From assembly GCA_018668475.1 (NCBI GenBank), contig JABJCZ010000340.1, forward strand, positions 1-23,885: a stretch of 23,885 nt of DNA, given 5' to 3'. This document shows, piece after piece, positions 1-7,423 of this stretch (position 1 is its first letter; each line of letters begins with the position of its first letter). Below the pieces are notes generated by a model. That model had not been told where the DNA came from and searched no databases. It saw only the letters and a program-made list of their open reading frames with translations. Source of the DNA: Alphaproteobacteria bacterium. Lineage in GTDB: Bacteria > Pseudomonadota > Alphaproteobacteria > UBA828. Both the position numbers and the translations under genes were made by a program.

Positions 1-333
1 CAATTGTTCCAGCACAATATGTCCTGCGCGTGCCGTGCCGAGCTCCTGTTTTTTTTCATCGGCGCCGGCATGGTTCTGGTGGTCGAACCCATGCTGCAAA
101 ATGGTGATGCTCCGCTGACCAACCAGGCGAGCAATGGCGTCGCTCTGCAATTGGGCTGGAATCGCCGCAACGGCCAGGGGTGTGGCGGCGGCGTCGACCG
201 TATCAACAAGGCGCTGCAGGGCCGGGCAGTCAACCGCTGCATCGTCATCGCGCCACCAGAATTCAATTCTGATGCCGGCCTGCCGGCAGGCGTCAAGTTC
301 GGTATCAAGTTGCTGCCAGATCAGGTCGGTCAT
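1..333 (-). CDS. Polysaccharide deacetylase-like protein, 5' part only
   Basis: This is the first 111 codons of a minus-strand gene that leaves the window at its left edge. The peptide begins MTDLIWQQLDTELDACRQAG and contains FWWRDDDA near residues 25-32. That acidic motif after a hydrophobic strand is typical of the metal-binding Asp region in NodB-like deacetylases, which remove N-acetyl groups from glycans. A later segment, ITILQHGFDHQNH, resembles their second metal-binding HxxxH-type region. The ATG overlaps the stop of the upstream glycosyltransferase gene in an ATGA arrangement, so the two are probably translationally coupled in one operon. The family call is inferred from motifs in a fragment; the rest of the catalytic domain is outside the window. 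An inactive or carbohydrate-binding relative is possible. Confidence 0.7.
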   Translation of the reverse strand, partial: MTDLIWQQLDTELDACRQAGIRIEFWWRDDDAAVDCPALQRLVDTVDAAATPLAVAAIPAQLQSDAIARLVGQRSITILQHGFDHQNHAGADEKKQELGTARAGHIVLEQL

Positions 334-1457
334 GTACTTGTGTGACTCATTATTATCGCAGCCGATGCGTCGGCGCCGTCGCAATCGATCATATTGTCGG
401 GTGGGGCAGGTGCCAACAATACGCGATCAATGGCATCAGCGAGGGATGGGCCGCCTAACTCTTGCTCTGTAACAACCTGTGCCAGGCCACGTTGGCTCAT
501 GCGCGCGGCACGGGTCGTTTGCTCTGTCTCACCATCACCAACAAATGGCACCAGTACCGCGCGGACCCCTGTGTCCACAATGTCCATCACCGTGTTGTAG
601 CCGGCCTGCGAAATGGAAACTCGTGCGCGCTTGAGCACGTGCTGAAAATCGGCCCGGGACCGTTCGATATCAACGCCGTTCGGGGCCTGACTACGGAGCT
701 GTGCGATCTCATCATCCGAGCGGGTTGCTCCTGCGAGAAGCAGCCAGCGTGATGCGGCGAGCGCGCTTTTAGGGCGAGCTTTCAACGCAGTCTCAAGTAA
801 TGCGTCACCGACCGCGCCGCCGCCCGCCGAGACAACGACGTCGTAGTCTGTAGCGTCAGAATGCGGTGCATCGACATGAGATTCGCGCACGTAGCCGGTG
901 TAGCGGATGAGATGTGCAATGCGCGCCACCGCCGGAAATGTCATGTCAAACGGGATCAGGGCCGGGTCGCCATGCACCAGCACTGCGGCGTAGTAGCCGA
1001 GGACTACATCGGACATTTCGTCATAACGCGCGCGTTTCTTCTTTGCTGTCAGAATATCCCGAACTGAACAAATTACCGCGCAGTGGCCGCTCGTACGGGC
1101 TGCTTCAAGAAGTGGTTCAAGTTCAAACGCCAGCTGGCGGCGGCCGAACGGGTACATCTCGGTGACCAGGACATCAGGTTGCGACTGGGCAAACACGCTG
1201 AGCAGATGGTCCCTGCGCGCGTGCAGAAATGCTGTATCTGGCGGTGTTCCATCCTTTGTCGCGAGACCGGAAAAAGAACTGTCCATGGCACGAAGCGGTG
1301 GGAGCTGGACCAGCGATGCGCCACCGATGTCGAGGTCGCTTACCGGAAATCCACCTGATACCAGCGTGACGTCGGCGCCAGCCGCACTGGTTGCGCGCGC
1401 CAAAACGGCGGCCCGTTTGAGATGACCGATTCCCAGCAGGTGCTGGGTCCAGATCAT
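330..1457 (-). CDS. MurG-like glycosyltransferase (GT28-type fold)
   Basis: A 375-residue protein resembling MurG/GT28 GT-B glycosyltransferases, which move a sugar from a nucleotide donor to an acceptor, often lipid-linked at the cytoplasmic membrane face. The N-terminus has the glycine loop GIGHLKRAAVLA (residues 9-20). The second domain opens with VVVSAGGGAVGDALL and carries SQAGYNTVMD, then VPFVGDGETEQTTRA, matching the donor-binding half of MurG-like enzymes. The reading frame stays open upstream to 1589, but that part overlaps the histidine phosphatase. ATG 1457 is preferred because family similarity starts there and AGGAG lies upstream. The gene sits 32 bases after the phosphatase and overlaps the deacetylase-like gene by four bases. 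It is not MurG itself, since no peptidoglycan genes flank it. Donor and acceptor are unknown. Confidence 0.82.
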   Translation of the reverse strand: MIWTQHLLGIGHLKRAAVLARATSAAGADVTLVSGGFPVSDLDIGGASLVQLPPLRAMDSSFSGLATKDGTPPDTAFLHARRDHLLSVFAQSQPDVLVTEMYPFGRRQLAFELEPLLEAARTSGHCAVICSVRDILTAKKKRARYDEMSDVVLGYYAAVLVHGDPALIPFDMTFPAVARIAHLIRYTGYVRESHVDAPHSDATDYDVVVSAGGGAVGDALLETALKARPKSALAASRWLLLAGATRSDDEIAQLRSQAPNGVDIERSRADFQHVLKRARVSISQAGYNTVMDIVDTGVRAVLVPFVGDGETEQTTRAARMSQRGLAQVVTEQELGGPSLADAIDRVLLAPAPPDNMIDCDGADASAAIIMSHTST

Positions 1458-1489
1458 GACTCGCCCTGCTCTCCTGGAGTCCCCGGTGC

Positions 1490-2095
1490 TCAATCGGCCC
1501 CCTTCCCGTTGCCGTCCAGCGGAACACAGAGCTGCTCGACATGCGGTGTCCCATCTGCATCCAGGCGAAACAGATGGGCTGATTCCCAATTCATTTTGTC
1601 CGGTGGTTTTCCGAGCAGTGGCCAGCCTGTCGCCAGTGAATAGATTGCCCGAATGAGCCCTTTGTGTGTCACCGCACCTGTCGTGACACCACTGGCCGCA
1701 CGTTCCCGCAAAAACGGCATAACCCGGTCCTGCACCATGCGTGGGCTTTCGCCGCCGGGGGCACAGAAATCCAGGCCCATCGCTTCAATGTCTTCCATGC
1801 CAGCCGGGTCGGCGGCGCGCAGGTCAGCGATGGTCCGGCCCTCCCATTGGCCCCAACTCATCTCCATCAGGCGGGGCTCAAATTGCGGTTGACGGACGCC
1901 GAGCCACTGCGCCGTTTCCACGCACCGTAACAGCGGGCTGACGAACCACGCCGCACCGGCTAGTGCGGCGGGTGGGCGCCAGTTCGCAACAACCTTGCGC
2001 CCCGCTTCAGACAGGGCAACGTCCGTGTGTCCCTGCAGGCGTTTCGCGGCATTCCAGGCGGTCGGCCCATGACGAATAAATGCGATCAACGTCAT
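1490..2095 (-). CDS. Histidine phosphatase family protein
   Basis: A 201-residue protein of the phosphoglycerate mutase-like histidine phosphatase superfamily. The catalytic RHG motif is in FIRHGPTAWNAAKRLQGHTD near the N-terminus, followed by the usual LSEAG. A mid-protein MEMSWGQWEGRT supplies the acidic/phosphate pocket region, and VTHKGLIRAI contains the second catalytic histidine. Members remove phosphate from sugar phosphates, cobamide precursors or other small molecules, and this sequence does not identify the substrate. Its ATG overlaps the stop of the upstream GT4 gene (ATGA), so it is translated as part of the glycan operon. A role on a sugar-phosphate intermediate of that pathway is inference. 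CobC function is unlikely, as no cobalamin genes are near. Confidence 0.88.
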   Translation of the reverse strand: MTLIAFIRHGPTAWNAAKRLQGHTDVALSEAGRKVVANWRPPAALAGAAWFVSPLLRCVETAQWLGVRQPQFEPRLMEMSWGQWEGRTIADLRAADPAGMEDIEAMGLDFCAPGGESPRMVQDRVMPFLRERAASGVTTGAVTHKGLIRAIYSLATGWPLLGKPPDKMNWESAHLFRLDADGTPHVEQLCVPLDGNGKGAD

Positions 2096-3258
2096 TTGTT
2101 GTGTTGCCTCTGGTGGAGCATGACGGCGCGCTCCAAAGCCGCCTCAAGCGCACTTGCCGCCGCTGCCAGATTGTGTTGGCTCGCGACCTTGGTTCGGGCG
2201 TTCTGGCTAAATGTGTCGCGCAATTGGCCGTCGCGGGTCAACTTCACAACGGCTTCGGCGAATGCGATGTCGTTCCACGGCGCTATCAAGGTGCCGGTCT
2301 CGCTATCCGCAACGACTTCCGGCACGCCTCGAAACCCGCCGGCGACGACGGGTAATCCTGTCGCCTGAGCTTCAAGTAGCGCCATGCCGTAAGCTTCATT
2401 GTAGGCCGGCCAGACGAACAGGTCGGCGGCGGCATACAGGCCCGGCAGATTGGTCGGGTCCTGCGCGCCGAGAAAAACGGCAACATTTTCGCCAAGCGGA
2501 TCAAGCGCATCATGTACGAGGCTTCGAGAATCACCGTCGCCGATGACCAGAAGATGGAAGTCAGGGTCGGCAATCAGCCACAGCGCGCGACCGAGCAGGC
2601 GGTAAGACGCTAGCTTGTCGCCCGGGCGCATCATACCGACCGTGATTAGCCAGGTTTTTTCGGGATCGAGGCCGTACCGCGCGGCCAGCTCAGACCGGTG
2701 TTTCGTTCGGGCGTTATACGCGTCGTCGTAGGGGGCTGTATCCACGAATGGCGGTAAACGCATCAGGGAGTCCGGGCCAGCAACCAGAGGCCGCAAGGCC
2801 TCTTCGTCTTCTGGCGTAATGGACAGCACAACCTGCGCCCGGGCGATCGCCTGCGCGGTCACCGCGAGATTGCGCGCATAGGGTCCGCGCGCCTGTTTGC
2901 GCGCATAGGACGCTTCGGCAACCACGTAGGGAATATCCAATGCAGCCGAGACCGGCGGTCCCAGCCAGTCCGGCGCCTTATGGTAGAGGTGGTAGGTGAT
3001 CCAGAGTTCAGGCTGTTCATTGGCGGGCAGGGTTTTCCACGCCTTGATCAGCTTCTCTGCTTCCGCATGTCCCTCGGTTTCCAGCTCAGCCTGTCTGGTG
3101 GCAACGCCTTTTCCGTCATAACTGCGAAAGGTGCTGGCAAGCTGCACGTCATGCCCCGCTCCCTCCAACGCCGCCATGATTAATTGCGCCATGCGCCGGT
3201 CGCCGGATGGCGTCGGGTGGGTGGGTGCCTTCATCGGGGCATAGAACGCAATCCGCAC
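2092..3258 (-). CDS. Glycosyltransferase family 4 protein
   Basis: A 388-residue GT-B glycosyltransferase of the GT4 type, expected to be cytosolic or membrane-associated and to use a nucleotide-sugar donor with retention of configuration. The N-terminal domain starts MRIAFYAPMKAPTHPTPSGD, with the small-residue loop typical of the acceptor domain. The donor domain has WLITVGMMRPGDK as its first strand and loop, then FVWPAYNEAYGMALLEAQ. In the latter, EAYGMALLE fits the E-x7-E donor-site signature, and it is followed by GLPVVAGGFRGVPE. The gene lies three bases after the other GT4 gene and overlaps the phosphatase gene by four bases, so all are probably one transcript. Sugar and acceptor cannot be told from sequence. 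Confidence 0.9.
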   Translation of the reverse strand: MRIAFYAPMKAPTHPTPSGDRRMAQLIMAALEGAGHDVQLASTFRSYDGKGVATRQAELETEGHAEAEKLIKAWKTLPANEQPELWITYHLYHKAPDWLGPPVSAALDIPYVVAEASYARKQARGPYARNLAVTAQAIARAQVVLSITPEDEEALRPLVAGPDSLMRLPPFVDTAPYDDAYNARTKHRSELAARYGLDPEKTWLITVGMMRPGDKLASYRLLGRALWLIADPDFHLLVIGDGDSRSLVHDALDPLGENVAVFLGAQDPTNLPGLYAAADLFVWPAYNEAYGMALLEAQATGLPVVAGGFRGVPEVVADSETGTLIAPWNDIAFAEAVVKLTRDGQLRDTFSQNARTKVASQHNLAAAASALEAALERAVMLHQRQHNK

Positions 3259-3261
3259 GGG

Positions 3262-4500
3262 TCAGGCCGCGCTGATGGGTCTGAGGCCGAACTGCGCTGC
3301 CAGCGGTTCGATGCAGGTTTTCAATGAAAAGTCTGATCGCACGCGAACAGCACCCTCCTCGCCCATTATTTGCCGCCGGTCGGGGCTGGTGATCATCTGG
3401 CGCAATGCAGCTGCCAGCGCCGGCGGGTTGCCGGCCTCAACCAGCAGCCCGTTGCGATCATGTTCGATCAGTTCCGGCACGCCTGACAGGCGGGTCGCGA
3501 CCACGGCAAGGCCCTGGCTCTGCGCCTCAATCAATACATTCGGCAGTCCGTCCATGTCGCCATCGGCCGCGCGGCGGCTGGCCAGAACGAACAGGTCTGC
3601 CTTGCGATAGGCCTCCATGACCGCCCTTTGGTCCTGTGGCCCGCGCCATACGATCCGGCCATCAATTCCAAGTTGGCGAGCCTTGCTTTTCAGTTCATCG
3701 AGCATCGGCCCGCCGCCGATATGGACCAGGTTCCAGGCAAGGTCGCGGGGCAAGGTGCCAAGGGCGTTCAATAGGTCGTCATAGCCCTTTTTTTCGACTG
3801 CGCGACCAACCGAAAGCAACCGGGTGGGGTCCGCGAGTGCGTTGCCGTCGCGCCGCCCGTCAGTTCGGCGGGCGGGCGCAAAGCGGTCCAGATCGAGCCC
3901 GTGGTAAACGAGAGAAATATTGTCTTTTGTGGTCAGCGATTTTAGATGCTCGTGCCCGGCTCGGGTGCAGGTGACCGCCCAGTCGCAGGCGGCGAGCTTG
4001 GCCTTCTTTTCCCAGACTGGAGAGGTCCAAATGTCCTTCGCGTGAGCAGAAAAACTCCATGTCAGATTTGTCATTGCGGCTGCGTATCGGGCCACTGACG
4101 CAGGTGTATGCATGAAATGAGCATGAATGTGGGTCGTGGTCGGCAACAAGGCCTGCGCCAGCACCATTGCCTGGCCGAACCGGCGCACCCGGTTGCGTGT
4201 TCGGTCCTGGGCGAGGTCTGCCAGAAAAATTTTTCGGGCCTTGCTGTAACCCGAAAGCTTGCGGGCGTCGGCCCATGCACTTGCTACCCGACGCGGTTCA
4301 TCATGCAGATACTCCGGCAAATAGGTTACCGGCGCGATGATTTGTTCGTGAACAGGGTGGCGCTTTTGGTCGGAAGAGTGACGCAATGAGTAAATGCGTA
4401 TGCCAAGCCCGAACTTCTCAAGTGCTTGAATTTCTTGCGCAATAAAGGTTTCCGACAGGCGCGGATAACCCTTTAGCACAAATGCGACTGTGCCGCTCAT
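3262..4500 (-). CDS. Glycosyltransferase family 4 protein, colanic-acid-type
   Basis: A 412-residue GT4 glycosyltransferase and the first gene of the minus-strand glycan operon. The N-terminal GYPRLSETFIAQEIQALEKF is the hallmark of exopolysaccharide (colanic acid WcaL/AmsK-like) transferases. HIHAHFMHTPASVARYAA follows in the acceptor domain. The donor domain carries LLSVGRAVEKKGYDDL and ADLFVLAS, then DGLPNVLIE, where Asp stands at the first position of the E-x7-E motif, a common variant. It ends with GVPELIEHDRNGLLV. The start at 4500 is 135 bases from the divergent ABC exporter start, so the two operons probably share one control region. Involvement in an extracellular or lipid-linked glycan is inferred from family and neighbours. 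Confidence 0.9.
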   Translation of the reverse strand: MSGTVAFVLKGYPRLSETFIAQEIQALEKFGLGIRIYSLRHSSDQKRHPVHEQIIAPVTYLPEYLHDEPRRVASAWADARKLSGYSKARKIFLADLAQDRTRNRVRRFGQAMVLAQALLPTTTHIHAHFMHTPASVARYAAAMTNLTWSFSAHAKDIWTSPVWEKKAKLAACDWAVTCTRAGHEHLKSLTTKDNISLVYHGLDLDRFAPARRTDGRRDGNALADPTRLLSVGRAVEKKGYDDLLNALGTLPRDLAWNLVHIGGGPMLDELKSKARQLGIDGRIVWRGPQDQRAVMEAYRKADLFVLASRRAADGDMDGLPNVLIEAQSQGLAVVATRLSGVPELIEHDRNGLLVEAGNPPALAAALRQMITSPDRRQIMGEEGAVRVRSDFSLKTCIEPLAAQFGLRPISAA

Positions 4501-4635
4501 TGCGTTGTTCCCTGTGGTGCACCGGCGTATTGGCGCCTGCCAGACAGTAATGGACGGTTTACCGATTCCATTCGCTCAATTAACCTCTGCGGCTTGGAGC
4601 AGACGGGAAGGTTGGCAGGGGAGCCGGTTGTCCGC
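4501..4635. promoter_or_regulatory. Divergent intergenic region between glycan operon and ABC operon
   Basis: These 135 bases separate the outward-facing starts of the GT4 gene (4500) and the ABC exporter gene (4636), so promoters for both operons should lie here. I do not see a convincing -35/-10 pair on either strand. GGCAGGGGAG at about 4614-4623 is the likely ribosome binding site for the ATG at 4636. The shared region makes coordinated control of the two operons plausible, but this is inference from layout. Confidence 0.5.
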
Positions 4636-7317
4636 ATGGACAAAAGTATCTTCAAATTTATCTTTCGGCATACAAGGCCACAGCAATTCTACGTGCTCTT
4701 TATCACGGCTGTGTCCTTGCCGTTTTATTACGCTTCGCTCGATATTCCCAAGCTCATTGTGAATTCCGCGCTTGAGGCGGACGACCCGAACGTTGCTGGC
4801 GACGAATTTCCGCGGCCTTTTCGGATTCTCGGCATCACGTTTGGCGACATGGAACAGATGACACTGCTCGGTACGCTGTGTTTTCTGTTTTTGGGGCTAG
4901 TTTGCGTCAATGGTGGCTTCAAGATGTACATCAACGTGTACAAGGGCCGCCTTGGTGAGCGCATGCTGCGCCGGCTTCGCTATATTCTCTATTCCCGCAT
5001 TCTCCGGTTTCCGCTGCCGCATTTTCGCAAAGTGTCGTCGGGTGAGTTGATACCGATGATCACCGCTGAAGTTGAGCCGCTTGGCGGCTTTATCGGGGAT
5101 GCCTTTGCCTTGCCGGCCTTGCAGGGCGGGCTGCTGATCACCGCAATTTTTTATATATTCTCGCAGGATCCGTTCATGGGGCTTGCGGCGATCTCGCTAT
5201 ATCCCATGCAGGCCTATTTTATTCCGAAACTTCAACGTCGGGTAAATCTGCTCGCGAAGGACCGCGTCCGCGAGGTTCGCAAGCTCTCGGATCGTATTGG
5301 TGAATCGGTTTCTGGCGTTCAGGAGATTCATGCGCACGGAACGGCCAAATTCGAACTGGCTGATTTTTCCCAGCGTTTGGGCACGATCTACGAGATCCGC
5401 TACAAGATTTATAACAAGAAATTCTTCATCAAGTTTCTGAACAATTTTCTTGCCCAGTTGACGCCGTTTTTCTTCTTTTCCATCGGCGGCTATCTGGTCA
5501 TACAGGGCGACCTCACCATTGGTTCCCTCGTTGCGGTATTGGCGGCCTACAAGGACCTGGCGCCACCCTGGAAGGAGCTGTTGCAGTACTATCAGATCAA
5601 GGAAGACGTCCGGATCAAATACGATCAGGTTGTCAGCCAGTTTGAGCCGCACGGTTTGATGGAGGAGGCACAGCAGCTTGAAGAGGCGGACACCGTGCCG
5701 CATCTCGGTGGTGAGTTCACTGTTTCTAACCTGTCGCTTCAGGATGAAGATCAGGTTGCGATTGTTAGCGGCGTATCGATGCGTTTTCCGTTGAACAGTC
5801 ACGTTGCCGTGGTTGGCAGCGCCGGTAGCGGCAAGGAAGAGCTGATGCTCATGCTGGCGCGGCTGCTCGACCCGACGGGCGGGCGCATTGCGGCCGGCGA
5901 CCAGCAGTTTGCATCGATGCCTGAGGCCGTTACGGGCCGACGCATAGGCTTTGTCGGGCACAATGCCTATGTCTTTGCGGCGACCTTGAAGGACAATATT
6001 TTTTACGGTCTCAAACAAAGGCCTGTTACCGCTGCCGATTACGATGCGGCCGCCGCATCAGCACATAAGGAGTGGCAAGCTGAGGCGGCGCGGTCGGGCA
6101 ATTCGGATCTCGATAGTGGAGCCGACTGGGTCGACTATTCCGTACTTGATGCGGAAGGTTTGGCGAGCGCCGTCGCACCAACGCTGGCGGCGCTTGAGGC
6201 CGCCGATATGTCTGACGATGTTTACCACTTCGGCCTGCGCGGGGCGCTCGACCCAGAAGAACGACCTGAAGCGGCGACCCGAATTCTTGAGGCCAGATTA
6301 GCACTTGAGGAGCGCCTGAAGGAGCCCGAGTTTGCTCCGCTTGTCGAATCTTTCGATGTCGAGAAATACAACGACAATGCCACGTTGGCTGAGAACGTAA
6401 TATTTGGCTCGCCCCGTGACGGCACCTTCGACATGAACAACTTCGCCGACAACGCCTATGTGAAGCAGGTGATCGAGAAGGCTGGGCTGACGGATGATCT
6501 GTTGGTGCGCGGGCATCAGTTGGCTGCGACCATGATCGAGTTGTTTGCCGACCTGCCGCCCGACCACGAACTGTTCCAGCGGTTCAGTTTTATCTCTGCG
6601 GATGACTTGCCGGATTATCAGGCATTGATCGGTCGTGTTGATAAGGAAGACTTGTCTGAATTGACAGCGGAGGAACGCACGCGGCTGCTCTCGCTGCCGT
6701 TCAGGTTGATCCCGGCCCGCCACCGCCTTGGCCTCATTGATGAAGAAGTACAGAAGAAAATTCTTGAGGCGAGAAGAATTTTCCGTGAAGACTTGCCCGA
6801 CGAGCTCAAGAGCAAAGTCGAGGTGTTTGATCATGAGCGTTACAACGCCGCAGCAACCCTTCAAGATAATATCCTGTTCGGCAAGGTCGCCTATGGTCAG
6901 GCGCAGGCGGCGGAAAAAATTGGTGCGCTTATTTCAGATGTGATCGAAGACGGGCATTTGCGGTCCACCGTGATGGAGGTCGGGCTTGACCATCAGGCCG
7001 GAATCGCCGGCACGCGCTTGTCCGCCGCACAGCGTCAGAAACTGGCGATTGCCCGGAGCGTCCTGAAGCAGCCTGACGTCATGATTGTTTCTGAGGCGAC
7101 GGCGGCGCTCGAAAGCTCGACACAGACCAGAATTCTTAAGAATATCCTGTCAACCTTCGATGGCCGGGGTGTGATCTGGTCTTTGCACAGAGCTGGCATG
7201 GCAAAGGATTTCGACCACATTATCGTCATGAAAAATGGCGGAATCGTGGATCAGGGCTCGTTTGATGAGGTCAATAAGGAAGGCTCCGTATTCCGCGACC
7301 TCATGGAGCAAGACTAA
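4636..7317 (+). CDS. ABC exporter with enlarged, degenerate nucleotide-binding region
   Basis: An 893-residue fused permease-ATPase. Residues 1 to about 330 form a type I exporter membrane domain with about six helices, including the coupling-helix-like IGESVSGVQEIHAHGTA. The ATP-binding half spans about 371-893, roughly twice the usual 240. Walker A is GSAGSGKE (394-401), with Lys400 kept but Glu replacing Ser/Thr. The Q-loop position is His442 in VGHNAYVFA. The signature is LSAAQ (795-799) instead of LSGGQ. Walker B reads VMIVSEATAAL, with Ser819 for the metal-binding Asp and the catalytic Glu820 retained. The switch His851 is kept. About 330 residues separate Q-loop and signature, and they contain repeats of an ATLxxNIxFG module. 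An upstream TTG (4594) is possible, but ATG 4636 fits the exporter N-terminus MDKSIFKFIFRHTRP. I recall similar long exporters in other alphaproteobacteria. Substrate unknown; glycan or glycolipid export is inferred from the divergent glycosyltransferases. Confidence 0.9.
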   Translation: MDKSIFKFIFRHTRPQQFYVLFITAVSLPFYYASLDIPKLIVNSALEADDPNVAGDEFPRPFRILGITFGDMEQMTLLGTLCFLFLGLVCVNGGFKMYINVYKGRLGERMLRRLRYILYSRILRFPLPHFRKVSSGELIPMITAEVEPLGGFIGDAFALPALQGGLLITAIFYIFSQDPFMGLAAISLYPMQAYFIPKLQRRVNLLAKDRVREVRKLSDRIGESVSGVQEIHAHGTAKFELADFSQRLGTIYEIRYKIYNKKFFIKFLNNFLAQLTPFFFFSIGGYLVIQGDLTIGSLVAVLAAYKDLAPPWKELLQYYQIKEDVRIKYDQVVSQFEPHGLMEEAQQLEEADTVPHLGGEFTVSNLSLQDEDQVAIVSGVSMRFPLNSHVAVVGSAGSGKEELMLMLARLLDPTGGRIAAGDQQFASMPEAVTGRRIGFVGHNAYVFAATLKDNIFYGLKQRPVTAADYDAAAASAHKEWQAEAARSGNSDLDSGADWVDYSVLDAEGLASAVAPTLAALEAADMSDDVYHFGLRGALDPEERPEAATRILEARLALEERLKEPEFAPLVESFDVEKYNDNATLAENVIFGSPRDGTFDMNNFADNAYVKQVIEKAGLTDDLLVRGHQLAATMIELFADLPPDHELFQRFSFISADDLPDYQALIGRVDKEDLSELTAEERTRLLSLPFRLIPARHRLGLIDEEVQKKILEARRIFREDLPDELKSKVEVFDHERYNAAATLQDNILFGKVAYGQAQAAEKIGALISDVIEDGHLRSTVMEVGLDHQAGIAGTRLSAAQRQKLAIARSVLKQPDVMIVSEATAALESSTQTRILKNILSTFDGRGVIWSLHRAGMAKDFDHIIVMKNGGIVDQGSFDEVNKEGSVFRDLMEQD
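5980..6009 (+). repeat. ABC exporter module copy 1 (Q-loop-adjacent ATLKDNIFYG)
   Basis: Residues 449-458 read ATLKDNIFYG and follow the Q-loop directly, where canonical ABC exporters have a segment of the type TIxENIxFG. This is the first of three occurrences of the ATLxxNIxFG motif in the protein. The others start at residues 582 and 740. Confidence 0.75.
6241..6411 (+). repeat. ABC exporter internal repeat, copy 2
   Basis: Residues 536-592 run from ALDPEERPEAATRILEAR (ILEAR at 550-554) to FDVEKYNDNATLAENVIFG (573-591). They match residues 696-750 in order and spacing: a short acidic start, ILEAR, 22-23 residues, FDxExYN, xxATL, then N(I/V)xFG. The offset is 158-159 residues. This points to duplication of an ATPase segment inside the gene. 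Confidence 0.75.
6721..6885 (+). repeat. ABC exporter internal repeat, copy 3
   Basis: Residues 696-750 contain LIDEEVQKKILEARR (ILEAR at 709-713) and FDHERYNAAATLQDNILFG (731-749). This copy leads into the real signature motif LSAAQ at 795-799, so it probably occupies the structural position that directly precedes the helical domain's signature helix. Confidence 0.75.
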
Positions 7318-7325
7318 TATTTTTC

Positions 7326-7367
7326 GGGTGCGAGGTGATTTCTCCTTGGAATCTCGTTCGGCACCCC
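7326..7367 (+). other. Inverted repeat after the ABC exporter gene
   Basis: GGGTGC at 7326-7331 is complementary to GCACCC at 7361-7367 within register. Inner segments CGAG/CTCG and ATT/AAT can extend the stem around a TCTCCTTGG loop. It begins about ten bases after the exporter stop and has no T-run behind it. It could be an RNA-stabilising or partial termination structure between the exporter and cNMP genes. Pairing was found by eye only. Confidence 0.4.
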
Positions 7368-7388
7368 CGATGTAAGATATGTGGGGTC

Positions 7389-7404
7389 GACCGCCTTCGC
7401 GGTC
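7389..7404 (+). other. Short perfect hairpin upstream of the cNMP-binding gene
   Basis: GACCGC and GCGGTC form a perfect six-base stem around a CTTC loop. It lies about 20 bases before the start codon of the cyclic-nucleotide-binding gene and just upstream of its GGGAG ribosome binding site. It could affect translation or mark an mRNA processing boundary. No T-tract follows. Confidence 0.4.
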
Positions 7405-7423
7405 CGCTTCTCGGGAGTATATG

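Noticed and set aside
1458..1589. N-terminal extension of the MurG-like glycosyltransferase
   Set aside because: The extra 44 residues are Arg/Gly-rich, overlap the phosphatase gene, and precede the normal family N-terminus.
5197..6018. 273-residue open frame antisense to the ABC exporter
   Set aside because: It has no recognisable domain or ribosome binding site and lies wholly opposite a strongly supported gene, so it is most likely a codon-bias shadow.
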